A stretch of DNA of 64,000 bases, from the NCBI RefSeq assembly GCF_008642355.1, contig NZ_CP029193.1:3620001-3684000 (forward strand), in the 5' to 3' direction. A program made the translations under genes and the position numbers. Under the pieces are notes generated by a model, which saw only the letters and a program-made list of their open reading frames with translations, searched no databases and had not been told where the DNA came from. Positions 15,864-22,599 of this stretch are shown here, piece after piece (positions within the stretch are counted from its first letter, which is position 1; every line of letters begins with the position of its first letter). Source of the DNA: Streptomyces venezuelae. Its GTDB lineage: Bacteria > Actinomycetota > Actinomycetes > Streptomycetales > Streptomycetaceae.

Positions 15864-17600
15864 TCACAGCAGTACCTCCGGTATGTCGAGGTGGCGGGCG
15901 CGCAGCCACTCGCCGAGGCCCTTGGCCTGCGGGTCGAAGCGGGCCTGCGCGGCCACGCCCTCGCCGAGCAGTCCCTCGACGACGAAGTTCAGGGCGCGCA
16001 GGTTGGGCAGGTCGTGCCGGACGACCCGCAGCTCCGCGGTCTCCGGGAGGAGTTCGCGCAGGCGGTCGACGGTGAGTTCGTGGGCGAGCCACCGCCAGGC
16101 GTCGTCGGACCGCACCCACACGCCGACGTTGGCGTCACCACCCTTGTCGCCGCTGCGGGCTCCGGCGACGAGGCCGAGAGGGGCGCGGCGGGCGGGGCCG
16201 GGCGGCAGGGGCGGGGGCAGGGGCGCGGGCCGCAGTTCTTCCAGTACGAGGGTGTCGGCGCCGGACGGGACCAGGCGCCGCTCCCCGTCGGGCAGGACCG
16301 CCACGTGTTCGACGGTGTCCCGCTCGACGTACGCCGCCTCGAAGACCCCGTACGGGGAGCCCTTGCCTGGCGGCGCCGTCACGTGGAAGCCGGGGTAACT
16401 GGCCAGGGCGAGTTCGATCGCGGCACCGCTGAGGGTGCGGCCGACGATGTCCGCGTCGGCGTCCCGCACGACGAGGCGGAGCAGGGCGCTGGCGCTCTCC
16501 TCGGTGGGCGCGTCCTCGCGCTCGGTGCGGGCGAGCTCCCACCGCACCTGCGCGGGGCGGGACTTGGCGTGGTCGAGGGCGTCCTCGACCTGGGTGCGGA
16601 CGACGGCGGCCTTGGCCTCGATGTCGAGTCCGGTGAGCACGAAGACGACTTCGTTGCGGAACCCGCCGAGCCGGTTCAGGCCCGCCTTGAGGGTCGGGGG
16701 CGGCGCCTCACCGCGTACCCCGTCGATGCGGACGCGGTCGGGACCTTCCTGGGTGAGGGCGACCGTGTCGAGGCGTGCGGTGACGTCGGGGCCTGCGTAC
16801 CGGGCGCCCTGCGTCTCGTAGAGGAGCTGCGCGGTGACCGTGCCGACGTCGACGAAGCCGCCGGTGCGGTCGTGCTTGGTGATGACACAGGAGCCGTCTT
16901 CATGGATCTCGGCGAGGGGGTGACCGGGGTGCCGCAGGAGGTCCGCGCCGCGCTGGGCGCCCTGTTCGGCGAAGAAGGCGTAATTGCCGCCGGTGGCCTG
17001 CGCTCCGCACTCCAGGACATGCCCGGCGACGACGGCTCCCGCGAGCCGGTCGTACTCCGTCGGCCCCCATCCGAAGTGCGCGGCGGCGGGCCCGGTGACG
17101 AGGGCGGCGTCGGTGACGCGCCCGGTGACGACGACGTCGGCACCCGCGTTCAGGCACGCGGTGATGCCGGCGCCGCCGAGGTAGGCGTTGGCGGTGAGGG
17201 CGTGGGGGAAGCGGGCGCGGAGGTCGTCGCCCTCGACGTGCGCGACCCGCGTCTCGCCGAGCCCGAGCCGCCCGGCCAACTCCCGTACGGCGTCCGCGAG
17301 CCCCGCCGGATTCAGCCCGCCTGCGTTGGCGACGATCCGCACACCGCGCTCCCGGGCGAGCCCGAGGCACTCCTCCAGCTGCCGCAGGAAGGTCTTGGCG
17401 TACCCGCGCGCGGGGTCCTTCAGTCGATCACGCCCGAGGATGAGCATGGTGAGCTCGGCGAGATAGTCCCCGGTGAGCACGTCGAGTTGCCCACCGGTCA
17501 GCATCTCCCGCATGGCGTCGAACCGGTCTCCGTAGAAACCGGAGGCGTTGCCGACGCGGAGAGGGCGGGGGCGGGGGCGTGGGCGTGGGTTCCGGGTCAC
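15864..17600 (-). CDS. AtuA-like (DUF1446) acyclic terpene utilisation family protein
   Basis: 578 aa from a GTG at 17600 preceded by a near-perfect ribosome site (GGGAGGTGA, 6 nt before). After a Pro-Arg run the conserved DUF1446 start LRVGNASGFYGDRF appears. It is followed by GDYLAELTM, VANAGGLNPAG, ADVVVTGRVTDAALV and YAFFAEQG, with a C-terminal domain containing ARSGDKGGDANVGVW. AtuA is required for citronellol/geraniol breakdown in Pseudomonas but its reaction is not established. The gene sits directly upstream of the carboxylase genes, and its start is overlapped (GTGA) by the repeat ORF. Confidence 0.9.
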   Translation of the reverse strand: MTRNPRPRPRPRPLRVGNASGFYGDRFDAMREMLTGGQLDVLTGDYLAELTMLILGRDRLKDPARGYAKTFLRQLEECLGLARERGVRIVANAGGLNPAGLADAVRELAGRLGLGETRVAHVEGDDLRARFPHALTANAYLGGAGITACLNAGADVVVTGRVTDAALVTGPAAAHFGWGPTEYDRLAGAVVAGHVLECGAQATGGNYAFFAEQGAQRGADLLRHPGHPLAEIHEDGSCVITKHDRTGGFVDVGTVTAQLLYETQGARYAGPDVTARLDTVALTQEGPDRVRIDGVRGEAPPPTLKAGLNRLGGFRNEVVFVLTGLDIEAKAAVVRTQVEDALDHAKSRPAQVRWELARTEREDAPTEESASALLRLVVRDADADIVGRTLSGAAIELALASYPGFHVTAPPGKGSPYGVFEAAYVERDTVEHVAVLPDGERRLVPSGADTLVLEELRPAPLPPPLPPGPARRAPLGLVAGARSGDKGGDANVGVWVRSDDAWRWLAHELTVDRLRELLPETAELRVVRHDLPNLRALNFVVEGLLGEGVAAQARFDPQAKGLGEWLRARHLDIPEVLL

Positions 17601-18178
17601 CGGTCACCTCCCGTCCACGGGAGTGCGGCGGCGGCATGCGGCACGGCGACGGCCTCCCGGCCGAGACCGTGCCGCTCGCCACGGCCCGGAAGTCCGACTC
17701 GGACACGGCTCGGGAGCCCGACTCGGGCACGGCCCGGGGGCCCGACGCGGGCACCGCCCGGAAGCCCCACGCAGGCACCACCCGAGAGCCCGACGCGGGC
17801 ACCGCCCGGAAGCCCGACGCGGGCACCGCCCGGGAAGCCGACGCGCGTACCACCCGGAAGCCCCACGCGGGCACCGCCCGGAAAGCCGACGCGGGCACCG
17901 CCCGAAAGCCCCACGCAGGCACCGCCCGGGAAGCCGACGCGCGTACCACCCGGAAGCCCCACGCGGGCACCGCCCGAGAGCCCCACGCGGGTACCGCCCG
18001 GGAAGCCGACGCGGGCACCGCCCGGAAGCCCCACGCAGGCACCACCCGGAAGCCCCACGCAGGCACCACCCGAGAGCCCCACGCGGGCACCACCCGGGAA
18101 GCCGACGCGGATACGGCCGGGAAAGTCGGCTCCGGGACCGACGGACAGGCTTGCGTCGGGTGGGGAGTTCCAGGTCAT
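17597..18178 (-). CDS. Repeat-encoded Gly/Arg/Val-rich ORF within the operon (PGGARVGL octapeptides)
   Basis: 193 codons. It starts at an ATG overlapping the upstream DinB-like gene stop (ATGA), with GGGAGG 7 nt before it, and its stop overlaps the AtuA-like start (GTGA). So both junctions look translationally coupled. Residues of about 20-163 are eighteen 8-residue repeats of the type PGGARVG(L/F), like a short collagen-like or linker protein; the ends are not repetitive. Caution: the 24-bp unit lacks stops, so all frames are open across it, and another antisense frame (VPAWGFRA) has a higher third-position GC. It may be a real small protein or an expansion at the old AtuA 5' end. No function known. 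Confidence 0.55.
   Translation of the reverse strand: MTWNSPPDASLSVGPGADFPGRIRVGFPGGARVGLSGGACVGLPGGACVGLPGGARVGFPGGTRVGLSGGARVGLPGGTRVGFPGGACVGLSGGARVGFPGGARVGLPGGTRVGFPGGARVGLPGGARVGLSGGACVGLPGGARVGPPGRARVGLPSRVRVGLPGRGERHGLGREAVAVPHAAAALPWTGGDR
17689..18120. repeat. Eighteen tandem 24-bp repeats
   Basis: 432 bp made of 18 units, all exactly 24 bp, with consensus (+ strand) GAAGCCCCACGCGGGCACCG then CCCG. No unit has an indel. Variation is at a few positions (CAC/GAC/GAA, GGGC/AGGC/GCGT). A two-unit block at 17833-17880 recurs unchanged at 17929-17976, showing a higher-order 96-bp step. A 19th degenerate unit follows. Copy number is likely to differ between strains through slippage. Confidence 0.95.
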
Positions 18179-18984
18179 CGGGTGCCTCCCGCACCGTCCG
18201 ACTTCGCCCGCCGCCCCGCACCCGGTGGGCCCGCGAACGCCTGGGCGATGTCCAGCCAGTGGTCCGCGTCGGGGCCCTCCGCCCGTACCGCCAGGTCCGA
18301 GCGGTGGGCCCGTTGGGTGACCAGAAGGCAGAAGTCGAGGGCGGGGCCCGTCACGCGTTGGGCGGCGTCCTCGGGGCCGTACGTCCAGAGCTCCCCCGTC
18401 ATGGGCGACGTCAGCTCGACCCGGAACTCCTCGACCGGGGCGCTCAGTCCCCGTACGGCGAAGGCGAAGTCACGGGCCCGCACCCCGATCCGCGCCACGT
18501 GCCGCAGCCGGTCCGTCGGCGCGCGCGTCACGCCGAGCGCGTCCGCCACGTCCTGGCCGTGCGCCCACGTCTCCATGAGCCGGGCCGAGGCCATGGACGG
18601 GACGGCCATCGGGGGCCCATACCAGGGCAGACGCGCGCCCGCCGGGGCCTCGCTCAGGGTCCGCCACAGGTCGTCGCGGCCCGCCCGCCAGCGGGCGAGG
18701 AGTTCGGCGGGCGGCAGCACCGCACCCTCCGCCGCGCCCTCGTCCACGAACGAGCCGGGCGCCGCGGCGGCCTTCTCGACCTCGGCGGCGAACGCGTCCG
18801 GGTCGGTGGCGGCGAGCAGGGCCGCGCGGTCCGTCCAGGTGAGGTGCGCGATCTGGTGGGCGACGGTCCAGCCGGGGGCGGGGGTGGCGAGGGACCATCC
18901 CTCGTCGCTCAACTCCGCCACTAGACCGTCGAGTTCATCGCTCTCGCTGCGCAGGTCGTCGAGCACGGGCAGGGCATCGGACAC
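18175..18984 (-). CDS. TIGR03084-like protein of the DinB/maleylpyruvate isomerase-like fold
   Basis: About 269 aa from a GTG at 18984 with GAGGGGAGC before it; longer in-frame starts add residues with no ribosome site. The start DALPVLDDLRSESDELDGLVA and the motif GWTVAHQIAHLTWTD match the metal-binding DinB_2-like four-helix family; H-x3-H in the HQIAH stretch is a likely metal site. LMETWAHGQDVADALG supplies the third His. Such proteins are often thiol-dependent isomerases or transferases; the real reaction is unknown. It is the first gene of the leftward catabolic operon. Confidence 0.85.
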   Translation of the reverse strand: MSDALPVLDDLRSESDELDGLVAELSDEGWSLATPAPGWTVAHQIAHLTWTDRAALLAATDPDAFAAEVEKAAAAPGSFVDEGAAEGAVLPPAELLARWRAGRDDLWRTLSEAPAGARLPWYGPPMAVPSMASARLMETWAHGQDVADALGVTRAPTDRLRHVARIGVRARDFAFAVRGLSAPVEEFRVELTSPMTGELWTYGPEDAAQRVTGPALDFCLLVTQRAHRSDLAVRAEGPDADHWLDIAQAFAGPPGAGRRAKSDGAGGTR

Positions 18985-19042
18985 GGAACGCTCCCCTCGC
19001 GGCACGGTGTGCCTGGGAGCATGGCAGCGGTCACAGAAACAA

Positions 19043-19056
19043 GCAAGCGTGCTTGC
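19043..19056. promoter_or_regulatory. Candidate TetR operator at the head of the catabolic operon
   Basis: GCAAGC-GT-GCTTGC is a perfect 6+2+6 inverted repeat, 59 bp upstream of the first operon gene and overlapping nothing coding. Such half-sites are typical of TetR operators of acyl-CoA catabolism. The TetR gene ending this operon is the obvious candidate to bind it (inference). Confidence 0.5.
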
Positions 19057-19057
19057 A

Positions 19058-20176
19058 TTACTTTCCGGACGGCTCCGCGCCACGTTCCGACGGCTCCAGG
19101 ACGCGTTCCGCGTCGACCGCCGCGGCCGGGCCCGCCGCCATCTCCGTCACCGGATCCTCGCCCCCATGAGCAACGCGAGCACTACGAGACCCACGAGCAC
19201 CCAGAGCACCGCGAGACCCAGAAGCACTGCGCGGCCCACGGGACCCACGCGCCCCCCGGCGCCCCACCTGCGTCCGCACCGCGCCCATGCTCGCCGCGAT
19301 GACCAGCGCGATGGCCAGCGCCTCCGCGAGGGACAAGGCCTGGCTCAGGACCAGGAATCCGGCGACCGACGCGATGGCCGGTTCCAGGCTCATCAGGATC
19401 GCGAACGTGTGCGCGGGCAGCCGCCGCAGCGCGAGGAGTTCGAGGGTGTACGGCAGCACGGACGACATCACCGCGACCGCCGCGCCGAGCGCCAGCGTGC
19501 CCGGCTCGATCAGCTTCGGCCCGGACACCGCGATTCCGAGCGGCAGGAAGAGCACCGCCGCGACGACCATCGCGAGGGCCAGGCCGTCGGCCTGCGGGAA
19601 GCGCCGTCCGGTGCGCGCGCTGAAGAGGATGTACGCCGCCCACATCGCACCCGCGCCGAGCGCGTAGGCCACACCGACCGGGTCGAGGCCGTCGAAGCCG
19701 CCTCCGCCGCCGAGCAGGAAGACACCGCACAGGGCGAGCCCGGCCCAGATCAGGTTCACCGCGCGACGCGAGGCGAGGACGGAGAGCGCGAGCGGGCCGA
19801 GGACTTCGAGGGTGACCGCGGGGCCCATCGGGATACGGGCGACGGACTGGTAGAAGAGCCCGTTCATGCCGGCCATGGCCACGCCGAACGCGACGACCGT
19901 GCCCCAGTCGGCCCGTGCGTACCCCCGTACCTTCGGCCGGCAGACCACGACGAGCACGAGCGCGGCGAAGAGGAGCCGCAGCGCCACGATGCCGACCGCG
20001 CCGACCCTCGGCATCACGCTCACGGCGATCGCGCCGCCGAACTGCACGGAGATCCCGCCCGCCAGGACGAGCCCGACGGGGCCGAGCGCGCCGATGCGGC
20101 CGCGGAGGCCCGCCGTCCGCGCCGTCCCCGCGGGGGTCGCGGCGGATGGTGCCTGGTCGCTGCGGGAGACGTTCAC
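19058..20176 (-). CDS. EamA-family (DMT) transporter, RhtA-like
   Basis: 372 aa with about ten transmembrane helices between residues 33 and 300 forming two EamA repeats. LVLAGGISVQFGGAIAVSVMP and a LEVLGPLALSVLASRR stretch are characteristic of the RhtA threonine/homoserine exporter branch. The C-terminal 70 residues are a charged Gly/Ser/Arg tail unlike the family norm (about 295 aa), rich in RGSRG-type repeats. Export of amino acids or small metabolites is likely. The palindrome at 20237-20252 lies before its start. Confidence 0.88.
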   Translation of the reverse strand: MNVSRSDQAPSAATPAGTARTAGLRGRIGALGPVGLVLAGGISVQFGGAIAVSVMPRVGAVGIVALRLLFAALVLVVVCRPKVRGYARADWGTVVAFGVAMAGMNGLFYQSVARIPMGPAVTLEVLGPLALSVLASRRAVNLIWAGLALCGVFLLGGGGGFDGLDPVGVAYALGAGAMWAAYILFSARTGRRFPQADGLALAMVVAAVLFLPLGIAVSGPKLIEPGTLALGAAVAVMSSVLPYTLELLALRRLPAHTFAILMSLEPAIASVAGFLVLSQALSLAEALAIALVIAASMGAVRTQVGRRGARGSRGPRSASGSRGALGARGSRSARVAHGGEDPVTEMAAGPAAAVDAERVLEPSERGAEPSGK

Positions 20177-20236
20177 GGGCGAGCCTTTCCTGATACGGGG
20201 CGCGTGCGGGGCGGCGCGCGGCGCGGTTTAGCTTGA

Positions 20237-20252
20237 TGGACTCGATCGTCCA
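20237..20252. promoter_or_regulatory. Inverted repeat upstream of the EamA transporter gene
   Basis: TGGAC-TCGATC-GTCCA (5-bp arms) lies about 60 bp before the transporter start. It could be an operator; no regulator gene is next to it, so the link is speculative. Confidence 0.35.
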
Positions 20253-20348
20253 AAACAGTGCACCAGGACAGGATTGTGGGGGTCCTACGCTCCTGTACGC
20301 AACCCGCGTCCACATATCGAAGCCACGGCGCCCGGCCCGGCGTGGGAG

Positions 20349-20378
20349 GAGGGCGGCGTCACCCGCGCCGCCGCCCTC
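20349..20378 (-). terminator. Hairpin after the NlpC/P60 gene
   Basis: GAGGGCGGCG and its near-complement CGCCGCCGCCCTC (one bulged pair) form a GC-rich stem about 25 bp downstream of the leftward NlpC/P60 stop. There is no T-run. Confidence 0.4.
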
Positions 20379-20403
20379 CGTGTCCCGCGCGGTCGGCGTG
20401 GCT

Positions 20404-21315
20404 TCAGCGGACCCGCCCGTACAGGTTCGGGTCGTACCAGCTGAACGACGAGACCCGCACGTTCTTGCCGGGCCGCGGCGCCTCCAGGTACTGGCCGCCG
20501 CCCAAATAGATCGCCACGTGGTGGACGCCGGACGCGCTCCCGTCACTGCTCCAGAACACGAGGTCACCGCGGCGCAGCTGCCCCCGCGAGATGGGCTGCG
20601 TGGCGCGGTACTGGGCGTCGGCGACGCGGGGCAGGGCGATGCCCGCCTGCCGGTACGCCGCCATCACCAGGCCCGAGCAGTCCCACCCGTGCGGACCGTT
20701 GCCGCCCCATACGTAGGGGTCGCCGAGGTGACGCATGGCGTACGAGATGGCGGCCTCGGTGCCGTGGCGGCGGGGGGTGCCGGGGCCGGGGTCCGTGGAG
20801 GGGCGGTGCGGGGTGGTGGGGGCGGTGGTGCCCGTACGTCCCGTGTACCGCTCGTACTTGTACCGGTGACTGGTCCAGTACCAGTGCCCGCCCTTCCGGT
20901 ACCAGTAGACGCGGTCGATGGCGTCCCAGCCCTGTCGGCCGCGGAAGACGGGCTCCGGAGCGGACGCGGACCTGCGCTTACCGGTACCCGCGGGCGCGCT
21001 CTTCCCCTTGGTGGCCGCGGCGCCCTTTCCACCGCGCGCCACGTACTTGTCGTAGTGCGACGTCCAGCGCCACCAGCCGGTCGCGTCCTTGTACCAGTAC
21101 TTGGAGCCGTCCCAGCCCGCGTGGCTCGGGGCGGCCTCCGCCGACGCCGTCCCGGCGGCGGCGCCCACCAGCACGGCCGCGCCGACGGCGGCGACCACGG
21201 CACCGCGCACGGTGCCGCAGCGCGACTGCCCGGCCCGGTCCGGTCCGGCCGCGGCCGAGCAGTGTCCGCAGGTGCAGTCGACGGGCGCGGCTTCGATGAA
21301 TCGGGGAGTCTGCAC
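20404..21315 (-). CDS. Secreted NlpC/P60 (C40) peptidase with aromatic repeats
   Basis: 303 aa. The C-terminal NlpC/P60 domain (about 185-303) has catalytic C213 (WDCSGL) and H266 (GVHHVAIYLG), so it should cleave gamma-D-Glu-diamino acid bonds in cell-wall peptides. A signal-like helix spans about 37-60 (ending ASAEAA). Two aromatic repeats precede the enzyme domain: GWDGSKYWYKDATGWWRWTS and a GWDAIDRVYWYRKGG stretch, possibly wall-binding. Unusually, a Cys cluster (C14, C16, C19) stands before the signal helix. A later start is possible. Confidence 0.9.
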   Translation of the reverse strand: MQTPRFIEAAPVDCTCGHCSAAAGPDRAGQSRCGTVRGAVVAAVGAAVLVGAAAGTASAEAAPSHAGWDGSKYWYKDATGWWRWTSHYDKYVARGGKGAAATKGKSAPAGTGKRRSASAPEPVFRGRQGWDAIDRVYWYRKGGHWYWTSHRYKYERYTGRTGTTAPTTPHRPSTDPGPGTPRRHGTEAAISYAMRHLGDPYVWGGNGPHGWDCSGLVMAAYRQAGIALPRVADAQYRATQPISRGQLRRGDLVFWSSDGSASGVHHVAIYLGGGQYLEAPRPGKNVRVSSFSWYDPNLYGRVR

Positions 21316-21345
21316 GTAAAGCCCTCTCGTTCCGTTCCGTTCCGG

Positions 21346-22491
21346 TCAGTGCGGGTCGACGGCGCTCCCCCGCGCCGTGTAGAAGGCCACGGTCAAGTCC
21401 TTCACCAGGGCCTTCCGTTCGTAGTCGTCGAGCGTGACGAGTCCTCGGTCGGTGAGTCTGCGGACGGTGTCGTCCACGGCGTCCAGGACCGACGTGAGCA
21501 CGCTGTCCCGGTGCTTGGCGTCGATCGCGGCGATCTGGCGGCGCTGCATGGCCGCGGCCACTTCCGGGGCGTACTCCACGCGGGTGGGCCGGGCCGAGAA
21601 CACCTCGATGCCGACGGCCCTGCACTCCGCGGCCAGCGCCCTGGTGAGCGCGTCACCGACGGCCTCGGCGTCCCGCAGGGTCGGCACGTCGCCGCCGTCG
21701 TCGGCGGGGTCGCGGTACGAGTCCGCGGGCAGCCGTGACGCCACGCGCGCGGTCACCGCCTCGACCTGTTCCGCCAGGTAGGCGGTGTGGTCGTCGACCG
21801 TGAGGAGCGCCCGCGCGGTGTCCTTGACCTGCCACACCACCAGGACGACGACCCGCAGCTCCACACCCTGCGCGTCGACGGCGACCATGGGTTCGCTGCG
21901 CCAGTGCCGCAGCCGTACGTCGACGCGCCGGCGCAGCATCAGGGGGCTGATCCAGACGAGTCCGGTGCGCCGTACGCTGCCCCGGTAGCGCCCGAAGAGC
22001 GACAGCACCCACGCGCTCCCGGCCCTCCCCCGGGTGAGCCCGCCGACCGCGACGAGCGCGACGGCCCAGCAGCCGCAGACGGCCGCCCACCCTGCCGCGT
22101 CGAACCCGTGGCGCGGCCGCGGCGGTCCGGGCAGGCGCAGGGACTCCGTGACGCGTCCGGGCACGAACCCGCCGGCCCAGGCCAGCCACCCCGCCCCCGC
22201 GAGTGCCAACAAGGCCACGAGCACGGCCCACCACCCGGAACACGCGGGCCCGCGCCGCTCGACGACGTCCCGGTCGGGGCGGGGAGGAGCCCCGGTCGGC
22301 AGCCGCGCGCTCTCCGGCGCGGCGGGCGAAGCCTGGGACGGCTCGGGCGGCTTCGGTGACTCCGTCGACTTCGACGGCTTCGACGGCTTCGGCAGCTCGG
22401 CCGTGTCCCCACGGAAGAGGAGATCCATGGGTATGGAGTCGCGCCGGTTGCGTACGACGAGCTCTCGGGGAGCCTTCGGTTCTTCCGGCAC
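21346..22491 (-). CDS. SPFH/Band 7 domain membrane protein
   Basis: 381 aa from a GTG. A Pro/Ser/Lys-rich cytoplasmic N-terminus (about 1-85) is followed by two hydrophobic helices (about 87-110 and 132-150) and an SPFH domain (about 160-345; RTGLVWISPLMLRRRVDVRL, VVVLVVWQVKD, and an AGIEV-like AVGIEVFSARPTRVE). SPFH proteins form oligomeric membrane rings and help organise membranes or proteases. An upstream ribosome site is weak, so the internal ATG of the MDLLFRGD segment is an alternative start. The gap to the NlpC/P60 gene is only 30 bp. Confidence 0.88.
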   Translation of the reverse strand: MPEEPKAPRELVVRNRRDSIPMDLLFRGDTAELPKPSKPSKSTESPKPPEPSQASPAAPESARLPTGAPPRPDRDVVERRGPACSGWWAVLVALLALAGAGWLAWAGGFVPGRVTESLRLPGPPRPRHGFDAAGWAAVCGCWAVALVAVGGLTRGRAGSAWVLSLFGRYRGSVRRTGLVWISPLMLRRRVDVRLRHWRSEPMVAVDAQGVELRVVVLVVWQVKDTARALLTVDDHTAYLAEQVEAVTARVASRLPADSYRDPADDGGDVPTLRDAEAVGDALTRALAAECRAVGIEVFSARPTRVEYAPEVAAAMQRRQIAAIDAKHRDSVLTSVLDAVDDTVRRLTDRGLVTLDDYERKALVKDLTVAFYTARGSAVDPH

Positions 22492-22599
22492 GGTGGCACA
22501 CCTGACTTCTCGCGGGCCCAGCGGAACTGACGCCTCGGCAGATGATCATGAACCATCTCGATCCTGCCGCAAACGGACACCGCGCCGGGCCCGCAAAGG

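Noticed and set aside
17548..20236. Very long rightward open frames (458 and 885 codons) across the 24-bp repeats and the EamA and DinB-like genes
   Set aside because: They run antisense through clear protein families and are open because the repeats contain no stops and GC-rich DNA has few. No ribosome sites.
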